From Fen-1245 sp963835535 (GTDB lineage: Bacteria; Gemmatimonadota; Gemmatimonadetes; Gemmatimonadales; JACORV01), in assembly GCA_963835535.1 (NCBI GenBank), contig CAWIFL010000010.1, positions 28,915 through 92,914 on the forward strand: a stretch of DNA of 64,000 bases, read 5' to 3'. This document shows, in pieces, positions 16,677 through 25,386 of the stretch. Below the pieces are notes generated by a model. The model was not told the origin of the DNA. It saw nothing but the letters and a program-made list of their open reading frames with translations, and made no database searches. How positions within the stretch are numbered: position 1 is the first letter of the stretch; every line of letters begins with the position of its first letter. A program made the translations under genes and the position numbers.

Positions 16677-17404
16677 GCCGGCACGGCCGCGCCGCCCGAC
16701 ACCACGGCGCCGTTGAGCAGGCGCAGCGTGCGCTTGGCCCGGGCCGCCAGCTCCGCGTCGTGCGTGGCCAGCACGATGGTCGTGCCCGACTCGCGGTTCA
16801 GCTCGACCAGCAGCTCGATGATCCGCGCGCCGGTGTCGGCGTCGAGGTTCCCCGTCGGCTCGTCGGCCAGCAGCAGGCTCGGCCGGTTGGCGAACGCCCG
16901 CGCGATCGCGACCCGCTGCTGCTCGCCGCCGGAGAGCTGCGCGGGGTAGTGGTGCTCCCGCCCGGCCAGGCCGACGCGGGCGAGGAGCTCGCGCGCCCGC
17001 CGCGCGATCTCGGCGTAGCCGCCGACTTTGTGCCCCCGCGCCCCCGTGCCCCTGTGCCCGCCGTCGCTGCCCGCCAGTTCCATGGGCACTTCCACGTTTT
17101 CCTGCGCCGTCAGCGTCGGAATCAGCTGAAAGGTCTGGAAGACGAACCCGATCTTCTCGCCCCGGAGCCGCGCGCGGCCGTCCTCCGACAGGGCGGAGAG
17201 ATCGGTGCCGTCGAGCGCGACCGAGCCGCCGCTCGGCAGGTCGAGACCCGCGAGCAGGCCGAGCAGCGTGGTCTTGCCGCACCCGGACGGGCCGACGATG
17301 GCGAGGAATCCTCCCGCCTCGACCGCCAGGCTAACTTCCTTGAGGACCACGAGCGGGCGGCCGCCCGAGAGGTACGTCTTGGTGAGGTTCCTGGCTTCGA
17401 GCAT
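16673..17404 (-). CDS. ybbA: ABC transporter ATP-binding protein, YbbA/LolD type
   Basis: 243-aa ATPase partner of the permease. Seen: Walker A GPSGCGKTT, Q-loop FVFQTFQLIP, signature LSGGEQQRVAIARAF, Walker B LLLADEPTGNLD and switch His in ATHD. Between the Q-loop region and the signature the protein carries an extra Gly/His/Arg-rich segment (around GGHRGTGARGHKVGG) not expected in LolD/YbbA proteins. It is encoded by the heptamer-like tract at 17030-17060 and keeps the frame. Divergent from tesA with start codons sharing a CATG, the same gene order as in E. coli (tesA-ybbA-ybbP). Confidence 0.9.
   Translation of the reverse strand: MLEARNLTKTYLSGGRPLVVLKEVSLAVEAGGFLAIVGPSGCGKTTLLGLLAGLDLPSGGSVALDGTDLSALSEDGRARLRGEKIGFVFQTFQLIPTLTAQENVEVPMELAGSDGGHRGTGARGHKVGGYAEIARRARELLARVGLAGREHHYPAQLSGGEQQRVAIARAFANRPSLLLADEPTGNLDADTGARIIELLVELNRESGTTIVLATHDAELAARAKRTLRLLNGAVVSGGAAVPA
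17030..17060. repeat. C-rich heptamer-like tract inside ybbA
   Basis: Four degenerate GTGCCCC-type units at 7-8 bp spacing lie inside the ATPase gene and code for an in-frame Gly/His/Arg insertion between Q-loop and signature motif. Confidence 0.55.
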
Positions 17405-18062
17405 GGGGCGAATGATAGTCGCGGCTGCTTCCGTTGTCTTGGCGGCGCCGCAGGGCCGGTCGCGCGAGATCGTCTTCCTCGGCACGAGTCTCACGGCCGG
17501 CCTGGGCCTCGATCCGTCGCAGGCGTTCCCGGCCCTCATCCAGCGGAGGCTCGACGTCCAACACCTGCCCTGGCGAGCGGTGAACGCCGGAGTGAGCGGC
17601 GAGACCAGCGCGGGCGCGCTGCGCCGACTCGACTGGGTGCTCAAGGACGCGCCCGCGATCCTGGTGCTCGAGACCGGCGCGAACGACGGCCTGCGCGGTC
17701 TCGACGTGGACACGACGCGCGCCAACCTCGAGGCCCTCGTGCGTCGCGCCCGCGCGGCCGTTCCCGGGATCCGCATCGTGCTGGCCGGGATGGAGGCGCC
17801 GCCCAACCTCGGCGCGCGCTACACGGCGCGCTTCCGGGCGATCTTCCGCCAGGTCGCGGCGCGGGAGCATCTGGCCTTGATTCCCTTCCTGCTGGCCGGT
17901 GTGGGCGGCGTGGACTCGCTCAACCAGGGCGACGGCATCCATCCCAACGTGGCGGGCGAGCGCATCGTGGCCGACAACGTGTGGCGCGTGCTGGCGCCGG
18001 TGCTGCGGAGCGCGGCGGCCTCTACACCCTATGCCCCACACCCTACACCCGCCTCTCCATGA
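17403..18062 (+). CDS. tesA: Periplasmic SGNH esterase / thioesterase I
   Basis: 219-aa GDSL/SGNH hydrolase that cleaves acyl-CoA, lysophospholipid or aryl esters. Seen: a signal peptide (MGRMIVAAASVVLAAPQG), block I FLGTSLTAGLGL with the catalytic Ser, block II Gly in NAGVSGETSAG, block III ETGANDGLRG with the Asn, and block V DGIHPN with Asp and His. Start ATG at 17403; ATG at 17412 is an alternative. The last ~14 residues (STPYAPHPTPASP) come from a heptamer array at the 3' end. The stop overlaps the DUF971 gene start as ATGA. Confidence 0.9.
   Translation: MGRMIVAAASVVLAAPQGRSREIVFLGTSLTAGLGLDPSQAFPALIQRRLDVQHLPWRAVNAGVSGETSAGALRRLDWVLKDAPAILVLETGANDGLRGLDVDTTRANLEALVRRARAAVPGIRIVLAGMEAPPNLGARYTARFRAIFRQVAAREHLALIPFLLAGVGGVDSLNQGDGIHPNVAGERIVADNVWRVLAPVLRSAAASTPYAPHPTPASP
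18024..18051. repeat. Heptamer array at the 3' end of tesA
   Basis: Units ACACCCT, ATGCCCC, ACACCCT, ACACCCG in tandem, exactly 7 bp apart, coding for the Pro/Thr-rich tail of the esterase. Confidence 0.6.
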
Positions 18063-18397
18063 AGCAGCTTCCGGTGCCGTACGCGATCCGCCGGATGGAT
18101 GACGGCGCGCGGATCCGGATCCAGTGGGAGGAGAACGGCCACACGGCCGACTATCCCGCGCGCGACTTGCGACTGGCCTGCCGGTGCGCAAGTTGTCAGG
18201 AGGAGATGAGCGGGCGACCGATCCTCGATCCGGCGACGGTGAGCGCGGACGTGCGCGCACTCGAGCTCAAGCTGGTCGGAGGGTACGCGGTGCATTTCTC
18301 GTGGAGCGACGGCCACACCACCGGCATCTACCCGTGGGAGTACCTGCTCGCGATCTGCAACTGTCCCGAGTGCATGGCGCGGAGGAGCGGCCTGTGA
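18059..18397 (+). CDS. DUF971 family protein
   Basis: 112-aa protein matching the DUF971 (gamma-butyrobetaine hydroxylase N-terminal-like) fold. Seen: RIRIQWEENGH, the Cys-rich LRLACRCASCQEEMSG, VGGYAVHFSWSDGHTTGIYPWEYL and a terminal NCPECM. Family members occur alone or fused to Mrp/ApbC-type iron-sulfur carriers, so a link to metal or Fe-S metabolism is possible but not shown here. The start overlaps the tesA stop and the stop overlaps the next gene by one base, so tesA, this gene and the GNAT gene form one transcription unit. Confidence 0.88.
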   Translation: MKQLPVPYAIRRMDDGARIRIQWEENGHTADYPARDLRLACRCASCQEEMSGRPILDPATVSADVRALELKLVGGYAVHFSWSDGHTTGIYPWEYLLAICNCPECMARRSGL

Positions 18398-18915
18398 TGC
18401 CGCTCGATCTCCAGGTCGCGGGGGCCCTCGTCCGCCCCTGGCGCCACGGCGACGAGGAGTCCCTGGCCCGTCACGCGAACAACCGCAAGATCTGGCTCAA
18501 CCTGCGCGACGGCTTCCCGAGCCCGTACACGCTCGAAGACGCGGGGCGCTGGATCGCGCTCGCGGGGCCGAAGGAGCCGCCGACCGATTTTGCGATCGCG
18601 ATTGGCGACGAGGCGGCAGGTGGGATCGGCTTCCACCCCAGAGAGGATGTATATCGGCGGTCCGCCGAGATCGGCTTCTGGCTCGGCGAAACGCACTGGG
18701 GGAAGGGGATCGCGAGCGCGGCCGTGCGCGCGGTGACCGCGCACGCCTTCTCCGCTTTCGACCTGTGCCGACTCTACGCCCACGTCTTTGCCTTCAACGG
18801 CGCTTCGATGCGGGTGCTTGAGAAGGCGGGCTACGCCTGCGAGGCCGTCCTGAGGAAGGCGGCCACGAAGGAAGGCAAGACAGTGGACGTCTACCTGTAC
18901 GCGGCGGTCCGCTAG
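18397..18915 (+). CDS. GNAT N-acetyltransferase, RimJ/RimL type
   Basis: 172-aa acetyl-CoA-dependent acetyltransferase. Seen: LVRPWRHGDEESLARHANN at the N-terminus, the EIGFWLGETHWGKGIASAAV acetyl-CoA loop, and NGASMRVLEKAGYACEAVLRKA at the C-terminus, the arrangement of RimJ/RimL enzymes that modify protein N-termini or small amines. Substrate cannot be told from sequence. Start ATG overlaps the previous stop (TGATG). Confidence 0.88.
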   Translation: MPLDLQVAGALVRPWRHGDEESLARHANNRKIWLNLRDGFPSPYTLEDAGRWIALAGPKEPPTDFAIAIGDEAAGGIGFHPREDVYRRSAEIGFWLGETHWGKGIASAAVRAVTAHAFSAFDLCRLYAHVFAFNGASMRVLEKAGYACEAVLRKAATKEGKTVDVYLYAAVR

Positions 18916-19253
18916 GCCGGCCTTCGCGGTCATGTTTCGTGGCGCCCCGAATCGGGGTCATCGCCGTGTCCAATCCTGCCTCAACTGCGGAGTGACCGCG
19001 GTTCAATCATCGTTTCGGTCCAACAATCCGTAGGAGGAGCATCACACCCAGTGCGCGCCTGGAGCGTGATGCAAAAGCCAAGAAATACCAACGACTTGAG
19101 ACATACGACGCGAGCCATGCCGACCCGCTCTGCGCTTGAGAATCCCATGCGAAGCCGCACGCTGGTCATCTTGTATCCGTAGTAGCCCGGATATCACGAT
19201 ACGAAGATTCCTAATGGCATAACTGATGCGCACTGGGAAGATTCGGAAACCGG
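18916..19253. other. Lower-GC intergenic region upstream of hemA
   Basis: 338 bp, visibly less GC-rich than its neighbours, presumably holding the hemA operon promoter. A strong AGGAGGAGC Shine-Dalgarno-like site at 19031-19039 precedes a GTG at 19051 that opens a 44-codon frame; this is not convincing as a gene. A 62-codon minus-strand frame (18981-19169) lacks a ribosome site. No RNA gene recognised. Confidence 0.4.
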
Positions 19254-20573
19254 ATGCAACGACTCGGATTGCTTGGCCTATCCTACCGCACAGCGGACCA
19301 GAGCGCGATCGCGCGCTCGGCCCTCGGCGCGCCGCTCGGCGAAACCATCCGCCGGATGCACGAGAAGTTCGGCTTCGCGGAGTCGGTCTATCTCCAGACC
19401 TGCAACCGCGTCGAATGGGTTTTCGTCCCGGCGGACGACGCCGAGAGCGAGGATTGCTTCGCGGCGATTCAGCGCGAGCTGCCGGTCGAGGCGGCGCAGT
19501 GCTACCGGCTCACGGGCGAGAGCGCGGCGCGGCACGTCTTCGAGGTGGCGGCGTCGCTCGATTCGATGAACCCGGGCGAGACACAGGTCGTGGGGCAGGT
19601 GCGCGAAGCGTACCGTCGCTCGAGCGAGCTGGGCGTGGTCGGTCCGCGGCTCCACCTGCTGTTCGAGGCGGCGCTGCGCGCGGCGAAGCGGGTGCGGCGT
19701 GAGACCGCGCTCACGGCGCGGCCGGTCTCGATGATGTCGCTGGCGCTTGAAGTGGCGGGCGACCTGCCGGCCGGCAGCACGGTGGCGGTGGTGGGCGCGG
19801 GGGAGATGGCGGAGGAGGCGGCGGACCGGTTGCAGAAGCGGCACGGGCTGGAGCTGCTGTTCACCAACCGCACGCTGGCCCGGGCGGAGGCGCTGGCGTC
19901 GCTGAGCGGCGGCCGCGCGACGGCGCTGGACCGGTTCCTGAGCGATCCCCCGAAGATGGGCGCGCTGATCACCGCGGTGTCGGTGAGCGCGCCGCTGTTC
20001 ACGCGAGCCGCGCTGGAGCGGGTCAAGGCCGCGGCCGCGGGCGCGGCGGCGCTGCCCGTCGTGATCGACCTCGGCGTGCCGGCCAACGCGGACCGCGAAG
20101 CGGCACGCTCGCTCGGCTTCCGCTACTACGGGATGGACGATCTCCGGGCGCAGGGCGAGGAGAACCGCCGCAAGCTCGATGCGGAGATCGCGGCGGCGCA
20201 CGTGGTGCTGGACGACGAGATGGCGGAGTTCCGCAGCTCGATGCTCGAGAAGACCCTGGCGCCGGTGCTGGCGGCGTGGCGGCGCCGGGCGCAGCACACG
20301 CTGGACGAGGGGCTGGCCCGCCTCTTCTCGTCCGAAGAGGGGCGCTGGAACGAGGACGAGCGCGAGCGGATCGAGCGCTGGGCGGCCTCGCTGGTGGAGC
20401 GGCTCGCGCACCTGCCGATGGTGGGGATGCGCAAGGTCGCGGCCGAACACGGCGTCGAGGCGGCGCACACCTTCCTGTCGGCCGTCGGCGCGAGGCTGGA
20501 GGAAGAGGAGTCGAAGCGGCCCGCCGCGGCCGAGCCCTCCGCCCTCCGGCGCCCGGAGGCGATCCCCCAGTGA
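19254..20573 (+). CDS. hemA: Glutamyl-tRNA reductase
   Basis: 439-aa NADPH-dependent enzyme that reduces glutamyl-tRNA(Glu) to glutamate-1-semialdehyde, the entry step of C5-pathway haem synthesis. Seen: catalytic Cys50 in LQTCNRVE, the conserved GETQVVGQV segment, a Rossmann domain with VAVVGAGEMA, and the C-terminal helical dimerisation region. First gene of hemA-hemN-hemH-hemG; the following start overlaps its stop. The tail after the dimerisation domain (Glu/Ala/Pro-rich, ~25 residues) is longer than usual. Feedback by haem is known for the family but not visible here. Confidence 0.96.
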   Translation: MQRLGLLGLSYRTADQSAIARSALGAPLGETIRRMHEKFGFAESVYLQTCNRVEWVFVPADDAESEDCFAAIQRELPVEAAQCYRLTGESAARHVFEVAASLDSMNPGETQVVGQVREAYRRSSELGVVGPRLHLLFEAALRAAKRVRRETALTARPVSMMSLALEVAGDLPAGSTVAVVGAGEMAEEAADRLQKRHGLELLFTNRTLARAEALASLSGGRATALDRFLSDPPKMGALITAVSVSAPLFTRAALERVKAAAAGAAALPVVIDLGVPANADREAARSLGFRYYGMDDLRAQGEENRRKLDAEIAAAHVVLDDEMAEFRSSMLEKTLAPVLAAWRRRAQHTLDEGLARLFSSEEGRWNEDERERIERWAASLVERLAHLPMVGMRKVAAEHGVEAAHTFLSAVGARLEEEESKRPAAAEPSALRRPEAIPQ

Positions 20574-21964
20574 CCGCTGCTCCGCCCCGGGTGACGCCGG
20601 AGCTGGTAGCGCACTACGACAGGCCGGGTCCCCGCTACACCTCCTATCCGACGGCGATCGAGTTCAATGCCTCGTTCACGGCCGACGCGTACGGCAAGCA
20701 TCTGGCCGATGCCGACGCCCGCGCGCTCACGCCGCTGTCCGTCTACACGCACATCCCGTTCTGCGCCGAGCGCTGCAACTTCTGCGCGTGCCACGTCATC
20801 GCGTCGCCGCTGGGCGCGCGGGTGACGGAGCCGTATCTGGCGCACCTCTTCCGCGAGATCGAGCTGGTCGCCGGGGCGCTGCCGCATCGCCGCACCGTGG
20901 CGCAGTACCACTGGGGCGGCGGGACGCCGACCTACCTCAGCGTGCCGGAGATCCACGCGCTCCTCGATCAGTTCGAGCGCTTCTTCACCTTCGCGCCCGG
21001 CGCCGAGATCGCGATCGAGGTGGACCCGCGGGTCACCACGGCCGAGCAGCTCCAGGCGCTCCGGTCGCGGGGCTTCAACCGGCTCTCCCTGGGCGTGCAG
21101 GACCTGAACCCCGAGACGCAGGAGTCCATCGGCCGCGTGCAGCCCCCGGCCGTCACCGCCGCGACGATCGAGGAGGCGCAGCGGCTCGGCTTCCGCGGCA
21201 TCAACATCGACCTGATCTACGGTCTGCCGCACCAGACGCTCGCGAGCTTCGGCGCGACGCTGGATTCCGTCATCGCGCTCTCGCCCGACCGCCTGGCGAT
21301 CTACTCGTTCGCGTTCCTCCCCTGGCTCAAGGGGAACCAGAAGCGGCTCGGCGAGGAGGTCCTGCCGGTGGGCGACGCGAAGATCGCGCTGCTCCTCCTG
21401 GCGCGGGAGAAGCTGCTCGGCGCCGGCTACCGCGCGATCGGGATGGACCACTTCGCGAAGCCGGACGACGAGCTGTCCGTCGCGCTCGACCAGGGCCGCC
21501 TCAAGCGCAACTTCATGGGCTACTCGGTGCAGGATGCGCCCGACATGATCGGTCTCGGCGTGTCGGCCATCGGGCAGGTGAGCGGCGCGTACGTGCAGAA
21601 CCACAAGAAGCTGTCGGACTACTACGCCGATCTCGACGCCGGCCGGCTGCCGGTCGAGCGCGGCTACGCGCTGAGCGCGGACGACCGGCTGCGCTCCGAC
21701 GTGATCCAGTCGCTGATGTGCGCGTTCACGGTGGACACGGCGGCGCTCGAGAATCGCTATGGCGTCTCGTTCCACCGGTACTTCGCTCCCGAGCTGCGGG
21801 ACTTGTCCGCGCTGGCGGCGGAGGGGATGGCGGAGATCACGCCGGAGCGGATCAGCGTCACGCCGCTGGGCCAGCTGTTCGTACGCAATCTGGCGATGTG
21901 CTTCGACCGCTACCTGGCGGCGGCGCAGCAGTCCGCCAAGCCGCGCTTCAGCCGCACCGTATGA
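20570..21964 (+). CDS. hemN: Oxygen-independent coproporphyrinogen III oxidase
   Basis: 464-aa radical-SAM enzyme that converts coproporphyrinogen III to protoporphyrinogen IX. Seen: PFCAERCNFCAC with Cys65, 69, 72 (4Fe-4S, SAM) and Cys74 as in true HemN, the GGGTPTYL motif, EVDPR, and the C-terminal HemN domain through SLMCAFTV and PLGQLFVRN. It has the HemN hallmarks and does not look like the HemW-type chaperone, which lacks the fourth Cys. GTG start overlaps the hemA stop. Being O2-independent, it would let haem be made under low oxygen. Confidence 0.95.
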   Translation: MTAAPPRVTPELVAHYDRPGPRYTSYPTAIEFNASFTADAYGKHLADADARALTPLSVYTHIPFCAERCNFCACHVIASPLGARVTEPYLAHLFREIELVAGALPHRRTVAQYHWGGGTPTYLSVPEIHALLDQFERFFTFAPGAEIAIEVDPRVTTAEQLQALRSRGFNRLSLGVQDLNPETQESIGRVQPPAVTAATIEEAQRLGFRGINIDLIYGLPHQTLASFGATLDSVIALSPDRLAIYSFAFLPWLKGNQKRLGEEVLPVGDAKIALLLLAREKLLGAGYRAIGMDHFAKPDDELSVALDQGRLKRNFMGYSVQDAPDMIGLGVSAIGQVSGAYVQNHKKLSDYYADLDAGRLPVERGYALSADDRLRSDVIQSLMCAFTVDTAALENRYGVSFHRYFAPELRDLSALAAEGMAEITPERISVTPLGQLFVRNLAMCFDRYLAAAQQSAKPRFSRTV

Positions 21965-23031
21965 GTGGCGCGCCGGACGGGCGCCGCATCGGGCACGACA
22001 CATCCGACGCGCCGTCCGCACGATCCCGCCCCAACACGAGTGCCACCGGTCCGACCGGGTTGGTCCTCCTCAACCTGGGCGGGCCCGCCGATCTGGCGTC
22101 CATCCGCCCCTTCCTCGACGCCCTCTTCGCCGACCGCGAGATCATCCGGCTGCCCGGCGGCGCGATCGGCCAGTGGCTGCTGGCGCGGATCATCGTGCGG
22201 GCGCGGCTCTCCAAGGTGACGGGCTACTACGCCGCGATCGGCGGCGGCTCGCCGATCCTCAGGTACACGGCGGGGCAGGGCGAGGGTCTGGCGCAGCGAA
22301 TGAACGCGCGGCGTCCGGACCTGGCGCCCTTCAAGCCGTACATCGCCTTCCGCTATGCGCCGCCGACCTCCGACGATGCGTTGCGCGCGATGCAACGCGA
22401 CGGCATCACGCGCGCGGTCGTGCTCACGCTCTATCCCCAGTACTCGGTGGCGACGACGGGCTCGAGCCTGCGCGAGCTGGATCGGGCGCTGAAGCGGACC
22501 GGCCTCGAGGGCGCGTTCGACTTCACGACCATCGACCGCTGGTCCGAGCGGCCGAGCTACCTCGACGTGCTCACGGCGCACGTGGAGCGGGGGCTGGCCG
22601 GCTGGACGGGCGAGCGGCGCCGCGACGCGGTCGTGCTGCTGAGCGCGCACAGCCTGCCGATGAGCTTCGTGAGCGAGGGGGATCCCTATCCCCAGCAGAT
22701 CGAGGCGACATTCCGCGGCGTGATGGCGCGTCTCCGGGAGCCGAAGCCGCGCTGCATCCTGGCCTACCAGAGCCAGACGGGGCCCGTGGCCTGGCTGGGG
22801 CCGCAGACCAGCGACGTGATCAGGGAGCTGGGGAGCGAGGGGCGCCAGGACGTGCTCGTCGCGCCGATCGCGTTCGTTTCCGACCACATCGAGACGCTGT
22901 ACGAGATCGACGTCATGTTCGCGGAGGAGGCGCGCGAGGCGGGCATCGCGAACTTCCGGCGCGCCGAGTCGCTGAACCTCGACCCGCCCTTCCTGGATGC
23001 CCTGGCCGACGTGGTAGAGGCCGCGCTGTGA
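21961..23031 (+). CDS. hemH: Ferrochelatase
   Basis: 356-aa enzyme that inserts Fe(II) into protoporphyrin IX. Seen: GLVLLNLGGPADL, the YAAIGGGSPILRYT segment, LYPQYSVATTGSS, the catalytic-His motif LLSAHSLPMSFV (His about residue 229) and the Glu region IAFVSDHIETLYEI. Starts with ATG overlapping the hemN stop (ATGA). The first ~30 residues precede the usual start of the domain, are polar, and are encoded by an 80-bp repeat also found upstream of lysC-lysA, so they are probably an added, non-essential tail. Confidence 0.95.
   Translation: MSGAPDGRRIGHDTSDAPSARSRPNTSATGPTGLVLLNLGGPADLASIRPFLDALFADREIIRLPGGAIGQWLLARIIVRARLSKVTGYYAAIGGGSPILRYTAGQGEGLAQRMNARRPDLAPFKPYIAFRYAPPTSDDALRAMQRDGITRAVVLTLYPQYSVATTGSSLRELDRALKRTGLEGAFDFTTIDRWSERPSYLDVLTAHVERGLAGWTGERRRDAVVLLSAHSLPMSFVSEGDPYPQQIEATFRGVMARLREPKPRCILAYQSQTGPVAWLGPQTSDVIRELGSEGRQDVLVAPIAFVSDHIETLYEIDVMFAEEAREAGIANFRRAESLNLDPPFLDALADVVEAAL
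21970..22048. repeat. 80-bp dispersed repeat, copy 1 (in hemH)
   Basis: Matches 58809-58888. The core 21991-22030 differs at only about 5 of 40 positions from 58831-58870, and outer matches GCCGGACGG and TGCCACCG keep nearly the same spacing. This copy is translated as the hemH N-terminal tail. Confidence 0.65.
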
Positions 23032-24377
23032 AGCGCGTGATCGTCGTCGGCGGCGGCCCGTCGGGCCTCGTGCTCGGCCGCGAGCTGGCGGTGCGCGGCG
23101 CGAACGTCACCGTCTTCGAGGCGCAGGACCGGCCCGGCGGGAAGGCGTGGACGGAGGTGAAGGACGGATACCTCATCGAGCGCGGGCCCGAGGGGTTCCT
23201 CGACAGCGCGCCCGCGACGCTGGCCCTCGCGCGGGACCTGGGGATCGCGGACCGGCTGCTCCCGGCGTCGGACGCGGCGAAGAAGCGCTACCTCTACGCG
23301 CGCGGCGCCCTGCGGCCGGTGCCGACCAACCCGGTCTCCTTCCTGGCGAGCGGCATCCTGAGCCTGCGCGGGCGCCTCGCCGTGCTGGGCGAGCCGTTCC
23401 GCGCTCCTGCGGGGAACGGGGACGAATCGGTCGCGTCGTTCGCCCGCCGACGGCTGGGCGCCGAAGCGGCCGAGACGCTGGTGGGCGCCATGGTGCGGGG
23501 CGTGTACGCCGGGCAGGCCGAGGCGATCAGCATGCCCTCGGCGTTCCCGCGGCTGGCCGCGTTCGAGCGGGAATACGGCAGCTTGGTGCGCGCCCTGATC
23601 GCACGCCGGCGCTCGGGCTCGAACGGCGGCGGCCCGGCGGGCCCCGGCGGACGGCTCACGTCGTTCGTGGGCGGGATGTCCTGCTTCGGCCGTGCGCTGG
23701 CCGAGTTTCTGGGCGACCGGTTCGTAGGGAACCGCCCCGCCGTGGCGGTCCGGCGCGCGGGCGCCGGATGGCGCGTCGAGTTCGCCGACGGCTCCTCGGA
23801 GTTCTGCGACGCCGTGGCCGTGGCCACGGAGCCGTGGAGCGCCGCGCGTCTCGTGGCCGAATCGAGTGCCACGCTGTCGGAGGTGCTGGCGGAGATCCCG
23901 CCGGCGCCGGCCGTCGTCGCGGCGCTGGGGTTCGCGACCTCCGACCTCGAGCGCCGGCTGGACGGCTTCGGCTTCCTCGTGCCGCCGCGGGAGCCGCTGC
24001 GGATGCTCGGCTGCCTCTGGTCCTCGACGACCTTCGCGCATCGCGCGCCGCCGGGACGCGCGCTGCTCAGGGTCCTGCTCGGCGGGCCGGGAGATCCCGG
24101 CATCGTGGACCTGCCGGACGACCAGCTGCTGAGCATCGTCCTCGGCGAGCTGGATCGGACGATGGGGCTCAAGGGCCCGCCTGAGATGGTGCGGATCATC
24201 CGCTGGCCGAGGGCGATCCCGCAGTACACCGTCGGGCACGGCGAGCGGCTCACGCGCATCGCGCGCGAGCTGGAGAGGCTGCCCGGGTTGTTCGTGCTGG
24301 GGAACGGCTACCGCGGCATCGCCCTCAACGACTGCGTGATCAGCGCCCAAGCGACGGCGGCCGCGATCCTGCAGTAG
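23028..24377 (+). CDS. hemG: Protoporphyrinogen oxidase, HemY type
   Basis: 449-aa FAD-dependent oxidase that converts protoporphyrinogen IX to protoporphyrin IX (the HemY class, often named hemG in operons like this). Seen: dinucleotide-binding GGGPSG at residues 8-13 followed by an FEAQDRPGGKAWTE segment, GAMVRGVYAGQA, and the C-terminal FAD motif LFVLGNGYRGIALNDCV. GTG start overlaps the hemH stop. A diverged 63-bp piece of a hemG gene lies at 28332-28394. Downstream the same frame stays open for a further 33 codons after the stop (to 24482). Confidence 0.94.
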   Translation: MKRVIVVGGGPSGLVLGRELAVRGANVTVFEAQDRPGGKAWTEVKDGYLIERGPEGFLDSAPATLALARDLGIADRLLPASDAAKKRYLYARGALRPVPTNPVSFLASGILSLRGRLAVLGEPFRAPAGNGDESVASFARRRLGAEAAETLVGAMVRGVYAGQAEAISMPSAFPRLAAFEREYGSLVRALIARRRSGSNGGGPAGPGGRLTSFVGGMSCFGRALAEFLGDRFVGNRPAVAVRRAGAGWRVEFADGSSEFCDAVAVATEPWSAARLVAESSATLSEVLAEIPPAPAVVAALGFATSDLERRLDGFGFLVPPREPLRMLGCLWSSTTFAHRAPPGRALLRVLLGGPGDPGIVDLPDDQLLSIVLGELDRTMGLKGPPEMVRIIRWPRAIPQYTVGHGERLTRIARELERLPGLFVLGNGYRGIALNDCVISAQATAAAILQ

Positions 24378-24482
24378 CAGGTGACGTTCCCCGCGGTGGA
24401 GCAGGAGCGCGTCACCTGGCAGCCGCGGGGCGTCGCGGAGCCGCTGATCGTCGAGCTGTCGGAGCTATTCCAGCCGATCTAG
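24378..24482 (+). other. Open 3' extension after hemG
   Basis: In the same frame as hemG but after its TAG, 33 sense codons from GTG 24381 run to a TAG ending at 24482 with coding-like codon use. It could be the tail of a lost gene. It overlaps the 3' end of the LuxR-type gene by 4 bp. No function is proposed. Confidence 0.3.
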
Positions 24483-25126
24483 GCAGAGTCAGCTCCCTGC
24501 AAAGTCGCAGGCCGAAGCAGAACGGCCAACCGCGTCAGTCGGGCGTCATCCGAGATCCCGAGCTTCGGCATGAGGTTCTTCTTGTGGAAGGTGATCGCGG
24601 TGAGGCCCAACCCCAGGGTTCGCGCGATCTCGGTTTCCGACTTCCCCTCGCCCAGCAGCATCACGATCTCGTGTTCGCGGGGCGTCAGGCTCGATAGCCC
24701 GGCGTGCGCAGCAGCCAATCCGATGCGATGGCTGGTCTTCGGCACCTTCGGCGACACGTAGCGGCGGCCGGCGAGTACCTCGCTGATCGCTGCGACGAGT
24801 TCGGCGATGCCGGCGTCCTTTGGGACGAAGCCGTGAGCGCCTGCGTCCAAGGCCGCTTCTGCCAGCAGGCGGTCGTTCATCATCGTGACCACGAGAATCT
24901 TCATCACGGGCTGGAGAAGGCGCGCCTGCGGAATCAGCTCGAGGCCGTTTGCCCCCGGGAGCCATAGATCGAGGAGCAGGCAATCAGCCGGGCAGCACGC
25001 GACCAGAGCCAGCAAGCCTCGCCCGTCGAACGCGCACCCGGCGATCTCGAAGTCGTCGCCCAACGTCGCGCTGAACGACTCGACGAGCATCCGGTGATCG
25101 TCCGCGATGATTACTCGAGGTCTCAT
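24479..25126 (-). CDS. NarL/FixJ-type response regulator
   Basis: 215-aa two-component regulator. Receiver domain at residues ~4-120 with acidic pocket IIADDHR, phosphoacceptor Asp53 in LLLDLWLPGANG, and Lys in HGFVPKDAG; a LuxR-type helix-turn-helix at ~150-205 (LTPREHEIVMLLGEGKSETEIARTLGLGLTAITFHKKNL). Start ATG 25126; the frame stays open to 25168, but the added residues are not receiver-like. No kinase is next to it. It is the first gene of the accessory island between the two haem operons. Target genes unknown; the divergent lipoprotein at 25387 is one candidate. Confidence 0.9.
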   Translation of the reverse strand: MRPRVIIADDHRMLVESFSATLGDDFEIAGCAFDGRGLLALVACCPADCLLLDLWLPGANGLELIPQARLLQPVMKILVVTMMNDRLLAEAALDAGAHGFVPKDAGIAELVAAISEVLAGRRYVSPKVPKTSHRIGLAAAHAGLSSLTPREHEIVMLLGEGKSETEIARTLGLGLTAITFHKKNLMPKLGISDDARLTRLAVLLRPATLQGADSA

Positions 25127-25386
25127 GCTTGCGCCGCCACGACGGGATTCTGGGCTCCGCGACGGCATGGTTTGGGCTCGCAGGGGCCCGTTAGGTGGAC
25201 GTGCGCTGGACTCTAGTGTTACGAGACAGCGGGACTTGGGGCGGGCGGCACGCTGGTGACAAATGGGAAGAGCTGCGGTCGCGTGAAACCGGAGCAGTTA
25301 CGTCGACGAACCTGAAGTGTCTTCAGTCTTTCGCTCGGCTAGGCGGGTCCTAGGTTGCCAATCGGGGACTCTCTCGGAGGGTGACA

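Noticed and set aside
14256..16949. Very long open frame on the plus strand opposite the ABC permease
   Set aside because: High-GC antisense shadow rich in Arg, Ala, His and Gly with no domain; the minus strand encodes an obvious permease.
18981..19169. 62-codon minus-strand frame with a hydrophobic stretch upstream of hemA
   Set aside because: No Shine-Dalgarno, no coding-type third positions and it sits in a low-GC promoter region.
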